Source of the DNA: Pseudomonas xantholysinigenes | GTDB lineage: Bacteria; Pseudomonadota; Gammaproteobacteria; Pseudomonadales; Pseudomonadaceae | Reading direction: 5' to 3' | Assembly: GCF_014268885.2 (NCBI RefSeq) | Contig: NZ_CP077095.1 | Span: 2,175,501-2,239,500, forward strand | DNA: 64,000 bases | Part shown: in pieces, positions 8,483 through 17,330 of the stretch | Position numbering within the stretch: position 1 is the stretch's first letter | Layout of the letters: every line of letters starts with the position of its first letter | Notes under the pieces: generated by a model | What the model saw: the letters and a program-made list of their open reading frames with translations, nothing else | The model's database searches: none | Told to the model about the DNA's origin: nothing | Program-made: the position numbers and the translations under genes

Positions 8483-9097
8483 TCAGAACGATCCCGTCTG
8501 CACCTCGCCGCTGCGCACATAATGGGCCAGCAGTACCCCGTTGGGCGTACTGCTCGATTCCACCAGCTTGAAGGCTGCGGCCTGTGCGTCGTCACCGAAC
8601 AGGCGCTTGCCGCGTCCCAGCAGCAGGGGATGGATCAACAGGCGCAGCTCGTCCACCAGCCCTGCCGCCAGCAGCTGGCGCACCAGTTCACCGCTGCCCT
8701 GGGTCAGTAGCGCCGGGCCGTCCTGTCGCTTGAGCGTGCGCACCGCCTCCGTCACATCGGTGCCCAAGGGGTGGCTGTTTTTCCAGTCAATGGATTCGGG
8801 GCGGTGGGTGGCAACGTGCTTGGCCACGCCATTGAACAGGTCGGCCAACGGGCGATCCGGGGCTTCGGGCCCAACCTCAGGCCAGAACCCGGCGAAGATG
8901 TCGTAGGTGCGTCGCCCCAACAGCAGTTCGAACGGTTGGCTGAACAAGGCCTGCATGGCCTGGCCGAAGGCCTCGTCGGCCAGCGGTGGGATCCAGCCGC
9001 CGTGGCTGAAGCCGCCGCTGGTGTCTTCCTGCGGGCCGCCGGGGGCCTGCATGACGCCGTCGAGGGTGATGAAGGCGGCGACGATGAGCTTGCGCAT
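8483..9097 (-). CDS. Dihydrofolate reductase family protein (RibD C-terminal fold)
   Basis: A 204-residue protein starting MRKLIVAAFITLDGVMQAPG. The N-terminal strand, the GGFSHGGWIPP loop, LLLGRRTYDIFAGFWPE and the C-terminal ELRLLIHPLLLGRGKRLF are all marks of the RibD_C/YyaP group of dihydrofolate-reductase-fold enzymes. These use NADPH, but most have no proven substrate. The start is supported by GGAGATT upstream. It lies downstream of nhaB on the same strand but 171 bp away, with an AGCCGCTCCTGCAGG REP-like half-site in the gap, so co-transcription is not obvious. Confidence 0.87.
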   Translation of the reverse strand: MRKLIVAAFITLDGVMQAPGGPQEDTSGGFSHGGWIPPLADEAFGQAMQALFSQPFELLLGRRTYDIFAGFWPEVGPEAPDRPLADLFNGVAKHVATHRPESIDWKNSHPLGTDVTEAVRTLKRQDGPALLTQGSGELVRQLLAAGLVDELRLLIHPLLLGRGKRLFGDDAQAAAFKLVESSSTPNGVLLAHYVRSGEVQTGSF

Positions 9098-9268
9098 GGG
9101 ATGAATCTCCTCGGAGGGGTGTGCTGGATGGTCGAACGGGGGCGGCGAAAATCGACAGCAGTGCTGAACGATAGTCAGGGTTCGACGGATGGGGGCACGG
9201 GAGGAGAGAACACGGGGAAACGCGGTCACCTGCAGGAACGACTAAAGCCGCTCCTGCAGGGGGTTCGA

Positions 9269-10771
9269 CTACAGCCAGTAGGTCACCGCCCACCAGCCCA
9301 GGCCGCCCATGACCACGGTATAGGGCAATGCCATCCACACCATGCGCCCATACGACAGGCGAATCAGTGGCGCGATCGCCGAGGTCAGCAGGAACAGGAA
9401 CGCCGCCTGGCCATTGGGCGTGGCCACGCTGGGCAGGTTGGTGCCGGTGTTGATCGCCACCGCCAGGGTCTCGAAGTGCTCACGGCTCATGGCACCGTTG
9501 AGGAAGGCCTGCTTGACCTCGGTGATGTAGATGGTGGCGACGAACACGTTGTCGCTGATGGCCGACAACAGGCCGTTGGCCAGGTACAACATGCCCGGCT
9601 GCTGTTCGCTGGGCAGTGCCAACACCCAGGCGATCAGCGGGCTGAACAGCTGCTGCTGGTGGATCACCGCAACCACCGCGAAGAACACCACCAGCAGCGC
9701 GGTGAACGGCATGGCGTCCTGGAACGCGCGGCCCAGGCGATGTTCGTCGGTGATGCCGGTGAAGGCGGTGATCAGCACGATCACCAGCAGGCCGATCAGC
9801 CCGACCTCGGCGATGTGCAGGCCCAGGCAGACGATCAGGATCAGCGCGGCCAGGCCTTGCACCACCAGGGCCACACGTTGAGCCTGGGAGCGCGCGGCAT
9901 CGTCCTCGGCGGCGTAGGCCGCCAGCACCTGGCGTACCGGTTCGGGCATCAGCGTGCCATAGCCGAACAGGCGCAGCTTCTCCAGCAGCACGCAGGTGAC
10001 CAGGCCGGCGGCCAGTACCGGCATCGATACCGGGGCGACCTGGTGGAAGAACTCGGCGAAGTGCCAGCCCATCTCGTGGCCGATCAGCAGGTTCTGCGGC
10101 TCGCCCACCAGGGTGCACACGCCACCCAGGGCCGTGCCCACCGCGCCGTGCATCAGCAGGCTGCGCAGGAAGGCGCGGAACTGCTCGAGGTCCTCGCGGT
10201 GCAGTTGGGGAATGTGCTGGTCGCTGTCCAGCGCGCTGTCCTCGCGTGGGTTGGCGCCGGAGGCGACACGGTGGTACACGGCGTAGAAGCCCACTGCGGC
10301 ACTGATGATCACCGCGGTTACGGTCAAGGCGTCGAGGAACGCCGAGAGGAACGCCGAGAGCACGCAGAACAACAGGCTCAGGACGGCCTTGGAGCGCACA
10401 CCGAGCAGAATCCGCGAGAACAGGAACAGCAGCAGCTCCTTCATGAAGTGAATGCCGGCGACCATGAACATCAGCAGCAGGATCACCGGAAAGTTGTGCT
10501 GCAGCTCTTCATACAGGGCCTCGGGCGTGGTCATGCGCAGTAACAGCGCCTCGACCAGCAGCAGGCCGCCCGGCATCAGGGGGTAGCATTTGAGCGCCAT
10601 CCCCAGGGTGAAGATGAACTGGATCACCAGCACCCAGCCGGTGACCACCGGGCCGAGGGTTGCCAGCAGCAACGGGTTGAGGACCAGGAACAGGCAGATG
10701 ACGGCCTTGTACCAACGCGGCGACTGGCCCAGGAAGCTGTGGACGAGGGCGCCGGTCAGGGAACGGGACAT
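9269..10771 (-). CDS. nhaB: Na+/H+ antiporter NhaB
   Basis: A 500-residue inner-membrane protein, the expected NhaB length. It begins [20 protein letters not shown] and continues with [19 protein letters not shown]; both are characteristic of NhaB. Diagnostic later segments include [40 protein letters not shown] and [20 protein letters not shown]. About 12 helices are visible. NhaB exports Na+ in exchange for H+ and helps pH and salt homeostasis. It is divergent from the enoyl-CoA hydratase-like gene with about 150 bp between them. Confidence 0.95.
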   Translation of the reverse strand: MSRSLTGALVHSFLGQSPRWYKAVICLFLVLNPLLLATLGPVVTGWVLVIQFIFTLGMALKCYPLMPGGLLLVEALLLRMTTPEALYEELQHNFPVILLLMFMVAGIHFMKELLLFLFSRILLGVRSKAVLSLLFCVLSAFLSAFLDALTVTAVIISAAVGFYAVYHRVASGANPREDSALDSDQHIPQLHREDLEQFRAFLRSLLMHGAVGTALGGVCTLVGEPQNLLIGHEMGWHFAEFFHQVAPVSMPVLAAGLVTCVLLEKLRLFGYGTLMPEPVRQVLAAYAAEDDAARSQAQRVALVVQGLAALILIVCLGLHIAEVGLIGLLVIVLITAFTGITDEHRLGRAFQDAMPFTALLVVFFAVVAVIHQQQLFSPLIAWVLALPSEQQPGMLYLANGLLSAISDNVFVATIYITEVKQAFLNGAMSREHFETLAVAINTGTNLPSVATPNGQAAFLFLLTSAIAPLIRLSYGRMVWMALPYTVVMGGLGWWAVTYWL

Positions 10772-10922
10772 GAATTTGTATCCTTTTGATTCAGCAGTGC
10801 CGCACGGTGCCCCATCAGGGCGCAGGGTGCAAGGGATCCAGTCCCGCTTTTGGCACATGTGCGGCCTTGCGGGTGCGCTAAGATCCTGGGTTGTGAATCC
10901 TTTCCCCAATGGAGTGCCGTCC

Positions 10923-11735
10923 GTGACCGAATACACTGCGTTCAAGGTTGAACTGACCGACAACATCGCCCACGTACAGATCAACCGTCCGGAAAAAATC
11001 AACGCCATGAATGCGGCGTTCTGGGAGGAAATCGTCGAGATCTTCCAGTGGATCGACGACACCGACGCAGTGCGGGCAGTGGTGATCAGCGGCGCCGGCA
11101 AGCATTTCTCCTCGGGCATCGACCTGATGATGCTGGCCTCCCTGGCCCAGCAACTGGGCAAGGACACCGGCCGCAACGCCCGTGTGCTGCGTCGTACCAT
11201 TCTGCGCCTGCAAAGCTCGTTCAACGCCGTGGACAATTGCCGCAAGCCGGTGCTGGCGGCGATCCAGGGCTATTGCATTGGCGGCGCCATCGACCTGGTC
11301 TCGGCCTGCGACATGCGCTACTGCGCCAGCGACGCGCAGTTCTCGATCAAGGAAATCGACATGGGCATGGCCGCCGATGTCGGCACCTTGCAACGTTTGC
11401 CGCGTATCATCGGCGACGGCATCCTGCGCGAACTGGCCTACACCGGGCGCACGGTCGATGCCCAGGAGGCGCTGCGCATCGGTCTGGTCAACCGCGTCTA
11501 TGATGACCAGGCGGCGCTGTTGGACGGGGTCTTTGCCATCGCCCGCGAGATTGCCGCAAAATCGCCGATCGCCGTGGCCGGCACCAAGGAGATGCTCAGC
11601 TACATGCGTGACCATCGCATCGATGATGGCCTTGAGTACATCGCCACCTGGAACGCCGCCATGCTGCAGTCCGAAGACTTGCGGGTGGCCGTGGCCGCCC
11701 ACATGAGCAAACAGCAACCGACGTTCGCCGACTGA
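10923..11735 (+). CDS. Crotonase family, delta(3,5)-delta(2,4)-dienoyl-CoA isomerase (ECH1-like)
   Basis: A 270-residue crotonase-fold enzyme using a GTG start behind GGAG; the ATG just before it is out of frame. The match to the eukaryotic ECH1 type is unusually close: [19 protein letters not shown] (oxyanion region), [19 protein letters not shown], then [20 protein letters not shown] carrying the catalytic acid residues. The C-terminus has [19 protein letters not shown]. This type isomerises 3,5-dienoyl-CoA to 2,4-dienoyl-CoA during oxidation of odd-position unsaturated fatty acids. It is followed 34 bp later by nudC in the same direction, and the pair may form an operon. Confidence 0.87.
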   Translation: MTEYTAFKVELTDNIAHVQINRPEKINAMNAAFWEEIVEIFQWIDDTDAVRAVVISGAGKHFSSGIDLMMLASLAQQLGKDTGRNARVLRRTILRLQSSFNAVDNCRKPVLAAIQGYCIGGAIDLVSACDMRYCASDAQFSIKEIDMGMAADVGTLQRLPRIIGDGILRELAYTGRTVDAQEALRIGLVNRVYDDQAALLDGVFAIAREIAAKSPIAVAGTKEMLSYMRDHRIDDGLEYIATWNAAMLQSEDLRVAVAAHMSKQQPTFAD

Positions 11736-11769
11736 CCGGGTTGGCGGGCGCCCTCTAGGAACCCGAACC

Positions 11770-12600
11770 ATGTCAGCACGCTGGACTACCGCAGTACTCG
11801 ACCCGCAGATCACCGGGGGGCTGGCTGTCGCCCGCAGCCCGGAAGGGTTCCTGGTGGACGCCAATGGCGCGCTGTTCCCCCGTGACTGGCTCAAGCGCCA
11901 GGACCTCGATGTGCTGTGCGAGCACGGTATCGGCCACTTCGATGGTCAGCCGGTATTCCTGCTGGAATTGCGCAGCGCCGGTGAAGTGCCAGGCTGTCAC
12001 TGGCAGGGGTTGCGCCGTTTCATGCTCGAAGGCGACTTCGATACCTATACCGTGCTGGGCTATGCCGCGCAGATCGGCACCTGGGCCCGCGAGCATCGCT
12101 TCTGTGGCAGCTGCGGTCAGCCGATGACGCAGATTCGCTGGGAGCGGGCGATGTACTGCCAGCCCTGTGATTTGCGCAGTTACCCGCGGATTTCGCCGAG
12201 CATGATCGTGCTGATCACCCGTGGCGACGAGGTGCTGCTGGCGCGTTCGCCGCGTTTTGTCGCCGGGGTCTACAGCACCCTGGCCGGCTTTGCCGAACCG
12301 GGTGAGTCGGCCGAGGACTGCCTGGTGCGTGAGGTGCGTGAAGAGGTGGCGGTGGAAGTGCAGAACATCCAGTACGTTGGCAGCCAGTGCTGGCCGTTTC
12401 CGCATTCGATGATGCTGGGGTTTCATGCCGAGTACGCGGGAGGGGAGATCGTGATGCAGCCGGATGAGATCGAGGATGCGCGGTGGTTCAGTGTGCACGA
12501 TTTGCCGCCGTTGCCGGCGGGGCGGTCGATTGCGCGGTATCTGATCGATTTGTATGTGGCGCGGCGGTTGGGGTTGGTGGAGCCTGTTTTGCCTGCTTGA
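11770..12600 (+). CDS. nudC: NADH pyrophosphatase / NAD-cap decapping hydrolase NudC
   Basis: A 276-residue Nudix enzyme. A Cys4 zinc site is visible ([11 protein letters not shown] and MYCQPCD), followed by [12 protein letters not shown] and the Nudix box at residues about 173-195 ([15 protein letters not shown]). The NudC-specific [14 protein letters not shown] motif lies after the box. NudC cleaves NAD(H) to NMN and AMP and removes NAD caps from RNA. The final codons are followed within seven bases by a long GTT-triplet repeat. An ATG for a poly-cysteine frame overlaps the stop (TGATG). Confidence 0.95.
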   Translation: MSARWTTAVLDPQITGGLAVARSPEGFLVDANGALFPRDWLKRQDLDVLCEHGIGHFDGQPVFLLELRSAGEVPGCHWQGLRRFMLEGDFDTYTVLGYAAQIGTWAREHRFCGSCGQPMTQIRWERAMYCQPCDLRSYPRISPSMIVLITRGDEVLLARSPRFVAGVYSTLAGFAEPGESAEDCLVREVREEVAVEVQNIQYVGSQCWPFPHSMMLGFHAEYAGGEIVMQPDEIEDARWFSVHDLPPLPAGRSIARYLIDLYVARRLGLVEPVLPA

Positions 12601-12606
12601 TGTTTG

Positions 12607-12675
<69 letters not shown>

Positions 12676-12710
12676 GGTTTTGACGTTGTATGCGCATTCA
12701 TTTGCGATGT

Positions 12711-12965
12711 CGACGCTTAGTCACCTTTTCGCCTTTACGGCGAGTTCCTTTTTGTCGTGGCAAAAAGGAACCAAAAACCGTGCGCTCCATTCATCCGGCC
12801 CTGCGCTTCGCTCCGGGTTCCCTCACTCCGGCCTTGCTCCCGGGAGGACCGCGCTGTAGGGCCCATCCTGGGCCCCAGCGCTTGACGGGCATCCATGCCC
12901 GTCACCTCCCTCCGCAAGGCCTGCGTTCGGCCTCCTGAAGTCGCGAAGTTAGGAGCGGCGCCTGC
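12711..12965. repeat. Left arm of a large imperfect palindrome
   Basis: About 250 bp whose reverse complement recurs, with scattered mismatches, at 13220-13445 and continues past the insertion sequence at 16283-16311. Longest exact stretches include the 20 bases around CTCCCGGGAGGACCGCGCTG and a 36-base run centred on GACGGGCATCCATGCCCGTC (also self-complementary). The outer end (TTAGTCACCTTTTCGCC) matches the bases beyond the IS3 element, so both arms were complete before the insertion. Frames read inside it (for example leftwards from 12917) look like chance products of the repeat. Confidence 0.87.
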
Positions 12966-13004
12966 ACTGGCGCAGCTGTCGCTAGTTGCATATCTGTGAT
13001 CTCC

Positions 13005-13105
13005 AGGGCCCTTTCGCGGGCAAGCCCGCTCCCACGGGAGAGTGGTGGAAGTTGAAAATATGCATAACCCTGTGGGAGCGGGTTTACCCGCGAAAGGGCC
13101 GGAGC
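13005..13105. repeat. REP pair at the centre of the palindrome
   Basis: Two oppositely oriented REP units: GGGCCCTTTCGCGGGCAAG...CCCGCTCCCA, then TGTGGGAGCGGGTTTACCCG...GAAAGGGCC. A 30-base spacer containing ATGCATAA-like sequence separates them. They form the core of the larger palindrome whose arms lie at 12711-12965 and 13220 onwards. Confidence 0.87.
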
Positions 13106-13142
13106 AGTCAATATTTAAATAACTGCCAGAAATTAATTTAAA

Positions 13143-13206
13143 CCTTTGCTCTTGCTCTTGCTCTTGCTCTTGCTCTTGCTCTTGCTCTTGCTCGTGCTCT
13201 TGCTTC
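13143..13206. repeat. TTGCTC hexanucleotide repeat
   Basis: About ten tandem copies of the six-base unit TTGCTC (or CTCTTG in another phase), nearly perfect, with one T-to-G change near the right end. It sits between the REP core and the right arm. No gene frame of merit crosses it. Confidence 0.92.
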
Positions 13207-13477
13207 TAAGCGCGCGATAGTTCAGGCGCCGCCAATTGCGACTTCAGGAGGCCGAGCGGAGTTCTTGCGAAGGGAGGTGACGGGCATGGATGCCCGTCAA
13301 GCGCTGCGCCCCAGGATGGGGCGTTCAGCGCGGTCCTCCCGGGAGCAAGAACGGAGCGAGGGGACCCCGGAGCGCAGCGCAGGGGCCGGATGAATGGAGC
13401 GGAACGGTTTTGCCTACTTTTGCCAAGACAAAAGTAGGCCGCCGTTGAACTGACCCCCGAAAGTTGGACGGGGTACG

Positions 13478-14302
13478 CTATGGGTTCAGCGCTTGGGTCC
13501 GAAATTGTACCGGACTCAAGCCATTCAGTCTTAGACTTATACGCTCTTGGTTGTAGTAGGCGATGTAGTCCTCAAGGCCTGACGCCAGTTGTTCAACACT
13601 CTCAAACGATTGCAAATAGAAAAACTCGCTCTTGAGTGTGCCAAAGAAGCTTTCCATCGCGGCATTGTCCAGGCAGTTACCCTTACGCGACATACTCTGT
13701 TGTATTTTCTTTCTGCCCAGCATATGTCGATAAGCGGGCTGTCGGTATTGCCAGCCCTGATCGGAGTGCAATATCGGTTTGTCATCTGGGTTCAGCCGCT
13801 CGAAAGCTTGCTCCAACATCGCCGACACCATCTTGAACTCAGGGCGCGGATTGATCTGATAGGCAAGAATTTCGCCGTTGTACAGGTCCATCACAGGCGA
13901 AAGAAACAGCTTCTGCCCTTTCACCTTGAACTCTGTCACATCGGTTACCCATTTCTGATTAGGGGCTTCCGCCTTGAACTCACGCTTGAGCAGATCAGAT
14001 GCAACAAGCCCTTCGGAACCTCGGTAGGAGCGATATTTCTTCACTTTTACCAGCGATTTCAGATCCATTAACTGCATCAACCGCTGCACCTTCTTGTGAT
14101 TGATCACCTCGCCATGGCACCCAAGCACGGCGGTGATGCGGCGATAGCCGTACCGCCCCTTATGCCTGTGATAGACACTCTTGATGCGTTCTTTGAGGGC
14201 CGCATGCTTGTCGGCCACCAAGGCTTTGCTTTGGTAATAGAAGGTACTGCGTGCCAGCCCTGCAGCACGTAACAGCAGAGCCAGTCGATGTTCATGCCTC
14301 AA
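13478..14302 (-). CDS. IS3 family transposase OrfB (DDE integrase domain)
   Basis: A 274-residue frame opening with TTG; an ATG lies in another frame nearby, and OrfB is normally made as an OrfAB fusion. The HTH_21-like segment (YYQSKALVADKHAALKERIK, HKGRYGYRRI) precedes an rve integrase core with Asp121 (WVTDVTEF), Asp181 (LHSDQGWQY) and Glu217 (NAAMESFFG), giving the DD(35)E spacing. The C-terminal YYNQERISLRLNGLSPVQFR is typical. It overlaps the end of orfA by four bases. I see no A6G slippery heptamer at the junction. It appears intact but depends on the disrupted orfA. Confidence 0.95.
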   Translation of the reverse strand: MRHEHRLALLLRAAGLARSTFYYQSKALVADKHAALKERIKSVYHRHKGRYGYRRITAVLGCHGEVINHKKVQRLMQLMDLKSLVKVKKYRSYRGSEGLVASDLLKREFKAEAPNQKWVTDVTEFKVKGQKLFLSPVMDLYNGEILAYQINPRPEFKMVSAMLEQAFERLNPDDKPILHSDQGWQYRQPAYRHMLGRKKIQQSMSRKGNCLDNAAMESFFGTLKSEFFYLQSFESVEQLASGLEDYIAYYNQERISLRLNGLSPVQFRTQALNP

Positions 14303-14716
14303 TCCTTGGACAGCCTGCGCTTTCTTGGTTGCGCAGTGCGTGGATCCGCTTGGATCAAGGCATCGAGCTTTTTTAGATAGGCATTCTCCGCACGTAAATA
14401 CTCCAGCTCTTCGAGCATTTGCTTAGGTGTCAACTCAGCATCTGCAGGCTTAGCAGGGCTTACGTTGGGTTGTTCTGATGCTTTGCGGGGCATACTGGAT
14501 TCTCGGGCACGATGCGGGTGAAGTGCTTCTAGTCCGCCTTCATCGTACAACCTTTTCCATTGCCTGATGCTACTCGGGCCACGAATATCAAACTGTATGC
14601 AGGCTTGCTGGGCTGACAGTCCGTCTTGCTCGATGCACTGCAAAACCTTCAACTTGAACTGGGCGTCGTAGTGGCTGTACTTGGTAGCCAGACCTGCAGC
14701 ACCGTGTTGCTCATAG

Positions 14717-16095
14717 GATCCTGTCCCAGGAAGTGGTGTAACTGAACCAGCCGAATGCGCCCTGCGGGCGAAAGAGGATGGTCATCGTGGTTCTTGGCTA
14801 ACGTTGAGTTTGCGGACTTAACCTTCACCAGAGAAACCACGATGACCAAGCCCACTATCGCATTGACCGAGTTGGTTGAGAAAGGGGCAGACGCTGATCT
14901 GCTCAAGCAAATGATCCAGTTCGTTGCCCAGCGCATGATGGAGTTCGATGTCGAAAGCCTGTGCGGTGCCGGCTTCGATGTCAAAAGCCCAGACCGGACA
15001 AACAGCCGCAATGGCTATCGGGATCGCCTCTGGCAGACCCGCGCCGGCGACGTTGACCTGAAGATCCCAAAGCTGCGCCAAGGCAGCTACTTTCCTGGTT
15101 TTCTTGAACCGCGACGCACCGCCGAAAAGGCCATGGCGGCGGTGATTCAGGAAGCCTACATCCAAGGCGTTTCAACGCGTTCGGTGGACGAGCTGGTAAA
15201 GGCCATGGGTATGTCCGGCATCTCGAAAAGCCAGGTTTCGCGGCTGGCCGGCGAGATTGATGAGCGTGTTCATGCGTTCCTTGATCGCCCCATTGAGGGT
15301 GACTGGCCCTACCTCTGGATCGACGCCACCTACGTCAAGGTCAGGGAAGCAGGTCGTATCGTGTCGGCCGCCGTCATAATCGCCGTGGCGGTGAACACCA
15401 ACGGTGGGCGCGAGATTTTGGGTATGCGAGTTGGCCCTTCGGAAGCCGAACCGTTCTGGACGGACTTCCTGCGAAGCCTGACGCGGCGCGGGCTGCGAGG
15501 CGTAAAGCTGGTGATTTCCGACGCTCATGAAGGGCTAAAGGCAGCTGTATCCAAGGTCTTTCACGCGACGTGGCAACGCTGCCGCGTTCATTTCATGCGC
15601 AACGCCATGGCCCATGTTGGCAAGGGCCAACGCACGATCGTGGCGGCCTTTCTACGCACCGTATTTGCCCAGGACAGCCGAGAGGAATGCCACAAGCAAT
15701 GGCGGCAGGTCGCTGATCAGTTACGAGAAAAGTACCCGAAGATCGCGGCGCTCATGGACAACTGCGAAAATGACGTGCTGGCGCACATGGCGTTTCCCAA
15801 GCCGCACCGGCAGCAGCTTCACAGCACCAATCCGCTGGAACGGTTGAACGCGGAGATCAAGCGACGCACCGAAGTCGTGGGTATATTCCCGAACGACCCG
15901 GCGATCACCCGGCTGGTTGGGGCGATGCTACTGGAGCAGAACGACGAATGGTGCCTGCAACGGCGCTACATGCAGTTGGAGGCCTTCGAGGCGGTCAGCG
16001 ATAATCCGCAGGCCAAGTTGTCGGCCGTGATCAACTAAACGGCAAACTCAGTGGCCAAGCTCATGATGAGTTACACCACTTCCTGGGACACGATC
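14717..16095 (+). mobile_element. IS256-family insertion sequence (Mutator type), complete
   Basis: The element is 1379 bp long. Its ends read GATC(C/G)TGTCCCAGGAAGTGG, nearly perfect inverted repeats of about 27 bp. An exact 9-bp target duplication TGCTCATAG lies on both sides (14708-14716 and 16096-16104), within the 8-9 bp expected of the IS256 family. It contains a single intact transposase gene on the plus strand. The perfect duplication and intact gene suggest a fairly recent insertion, necessarily later than the IS3 element it sits in. Confidence 0.97.
14842..16038 (+). CDS. IS256 family (Mutator-type) transposase
   Basis: A 398-residue transposase starting [20 protein letters not shown]. 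The N-terminal half has [20 protein letters not shown] and [15 protein letters not shown]. The DDE triad is visible as Asp161 ([10 protein letters not shown]), Asp227 ([10 protein letters not shown]) and Glu333 ([13 protein letters not shown]), with the family signature [13 protein letters not shown] between them. Length, spacing and C-terminus ([14 protein letters not shown]) are those of active IS256 relatives. No frameshift or stop is seen. It acts on the terminal repeats at 14717 and 16095. Confidence 0.97.
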   Translation: MTKPTIALTELVEKGADADLLKQMIQFVAQRMMEFDVESLCGAGFDVKSPDRTNSRNGYRDRLWQTRAGDVDLKIPKLRQGSYFPGFLEPRRTAEKAMAAVIQEAYIQGVSTRSVDELVKAMGMSGISKSQVSRLAGEIDERVHAFLDRPIEGDWPYLWIDATYVKVREAGRIVSAAVIIAVAVNTNGGREILGMRVGPSEAEPFWTDFLRSLTRRGLRGVKLVISDAHEGLKAAVSKVFHATWQRCRVHFMRNAMAHVGKGQRTIVAAFLRTVFAQDSREECHKQWRQVADQLREKYPKIAALMDNCENDVLAHMAFPKPHRQQLHSTNPLERLNAEIKRRTEVVGIFPNDPAITRLVGAMLLEQNDEWCLQRRYMQLEAFEAVSDNPQAKLSAVIN

Positions 16096-16348
16096 TGCTC
16101 ATAGCCCTTTATCCAACGGCGCAGCAGCGATGCACTCAGGCTATGCCTCAGTGCCACCTCATGAACACTCCGGGCAGAAAGACACTCCTCGATGAGTGCT
16201 TGCTTGAGCGCTAGGTCGTATTTCGTCATGGAACACCCTCCGCTTGGGCTCAGGCGTCCAACTTTCGGGGGTCAGTTCACGTAAGGGCGGAAAGGTGACT
16301 AAAAGTCGCTATCGTCTATGAATGAGTATATAAAAATCAAAACAATAA

Positions 16349-16383
16349 CTCCCGAACCCGAACCCGAACCCGAACCCGAACCC
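16349..16383. repeat. CCCGAA hexanucleotide repeat
   Basis: Five to six tandem copies of CCCGAA that end exactly where the TSUP permease stop codon begins (TAA on the minus strand at 16384-16386). A third simple repeat thus caps this convergent gap on the right, as GTT repeats cap it on the left. Confidence 0.92.
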
Positions 16384-17157
16384 TTACCCAAACCAATGCT
16401 GCCAAACCAACCGCACAGTCAACGCCAACACCACGGTAATGAACACCGGCCGAATAAACCTGCTACCGCCACTGATCGCCGTCCGTGCCCCGAAAAACGC
16501 CCCGACCATCACCGAAAGCCCCATGCACAGCCCAACGATGTAATCTACTTGCCCGGAAATGACAAACACCGTCAGCGCCGCGATATTGCTGACAAAGTTC
16601 ATGCTGCGCGCCACGCCACTGGCGCGAACCAGGTCGATGGGGTAGAGCAGCAGCGTGCTCACGGTCCAGAACGCACCGGTGCCAGGCCCGGCGACACCGT
16701 CGTAGAAACCCAGGGTGAAACCTTGCGGAAACTGCCATTTGCGTTTGATCGGCGCATCGGCATCCAACGGCGCCTTGGGCGTACCGCCGAACAGCAGGTA
16801 CACGCCGCAGGCGAAGACGATCACCGGCAGCATCTTGTTCAGCCACTCGGCCGGCATGTAATGGGCGATCAGCGCGCCAAGCAACGCACCGGCCAGGGTG
16901 CCGACGATCGCCAGACGCCACTGCGCCGGGTGGAACAGCTTGCGCCTGTAGTAGGTGAAGCTGGCGGTGGCCGAGCCAAAGGTGGAGCTCAGCTTGTTGG
17001 TGCCCAGCACCAGGTGCGGCGGCATGCCGGCAGTGAGCAGCGCCGGCGTGGTCAGCAGACCACCACCGCCGGCGATGGCATCGATGAAACCGGCGACAAA
17101 GGCCACCAGGGCGAGGATCAACAGGGTGAGCGGTTCTACGCTGAGTTCGAAGGGCAT
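16384..17157 (-). CDS. TSUP (TauE/SafE) family sulfite/organosulfonate exporter-like permease
   Basis: About 257 residues starting MPFELSVEPLTLLILALVAF; upstream extensions into the REP sequence are not credible. Eight hydrophobic segments are visible in two repeats. Each has the family signature: FVAGFIDAIAGGGGLLTTPA near the N-terminus and LGFYDGVAGPGTGAFWTVST in the second half. The family moves sulfur-containing or other small organic anions across the inner membrane, and the particular substrate is not clear. The stop codon abuts a hexanucleotide repeat. The gene converges on nudC across the palindrome region. Confidence 0.9.
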   Translation of the reverse strand: MPFELSVEPLTLLILALVAFVAGFIDAIAGGGGLLTTPALLTAGMPPHLVLGTNKLSSTFGSATASFTYYRRKLFHPAQWRLAIVGTLAGALLGALIAHYMPAEWLNKMLPVIVFACGVYLLFGGTPKAPLDADAPIKRKWQFPQGFTLGFYDGVAGPGTGAFWTVSTLLLYPIDLVRASGVARSMNFVSNIAALTVFVISGQVDYIVGLCMGLSVMVGAFFGARTAISGGSRFIRPVFITVVLALTVRLVWQHWFG

Positions 17158-17249
17158 GGGTGGCGTGCGCTGGCTGGACGGCAGGGTGCGGCAAAAGGCC
17201 GCGCTAGAGGCGATGCATAGTAATCCCGGGCGGTATGTGATGCCAGTGC

Positions 17250-17320
17250 CGGCCGCTTCGCGGGTAAACCCGCTCCCACCGTCGCCCATCTGTGGCAGCG
17301 GGTTTACCCGCGAAGCGGCA
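17250..17320. repeat. REP pair, inverted
   Basis: GCCGCTTCGCGGGTAAACCC and, inverted, GGGTTTACCCGCGAAGCGGC face each other around a short spacer. The unit separates the TSUP gene from the end of the upstream ligase operon and could act as a bidirectional transcript end. Confidence 0.87.
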
Positions 17321-17330
17321 ACCACAGCGC

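Larger units (their letters stand above)
14299..16229 (-). pseudogene. IS3 family transposase orfA, disrupted by IS256 insertion
   Basis: The start (MTKYDLALKQALIEECLSAR) is at 16229 and the frame runs to 16096, where the IS256-family element enters. It resumes at 14716, after one copy of the 9-bp duplication, with YSHYDAQFKLKVLQCIEQDG and ends SKD at 14299. Joining the two pieces across one copy of TGCTCATAG restores a continuous frame with two helix-turn-helix units (LRRWIKGYEQ; GPSSIRQWKRLYDEGGLEAL) and a C-terminal leucine-rich coil (LEELEYLRAENAYLKKLDAL). Confidence 0.92.
13446..16279. mobile_element. IS3-family element (IS150-like group), interrupted by an IS256-family element
   Basis: The terminal inverted repeats begin TGAACTGACCCCCGAAAGTT and are mirrored at the right end, each starting with TGA as in the IS3 family. 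A 3-bp target duplication CGT flanks it. Subtracting the inner element and its 9-bp duplication leaves 1446 bp, a normal IS3 size. It carries orfB (13478-14302) and a broken orfA on the minus strand. Because orfA is split by the second element, this copy cannot make its normal OrfAB transposase. Confidence 0.95.
13220..16311. repeat. Right arm of the palindrome, split by nested insertion sequences
   Basis: Bases 13220-13445 are the inverted copy of 12735-12965. The arm is interrupted at 13446 by the IS3-family element and resumes at 16283 (GGGCGGAAAGGTGACTAAAA), matching the outer end of the left arm. The target bases CGT are present at both edges of the element (13443-13445 and 16280-16282). 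Confidence 0.85.

Noticed and set aside
8771..10543. Long plus-strand open frame opposite nhaB and the reductase
   Set aside because: The frame is rich in Gln, His, Gly and Arg, has no family features, and lies antisense to two well-recognised genes. It is a by-product of high GC.
12735..12917. 60-residue frame inside the palindrome arm
   Set aside because: It follows the repeat arm only and its mirror copy is not maintained as a frame; the sequence is better explained as non-coding repeat.
13143..13206. CRISPR-like tandem repeat
   Set aside because: Six-base units without spacers are a simple repeat, and no cas gene is present.
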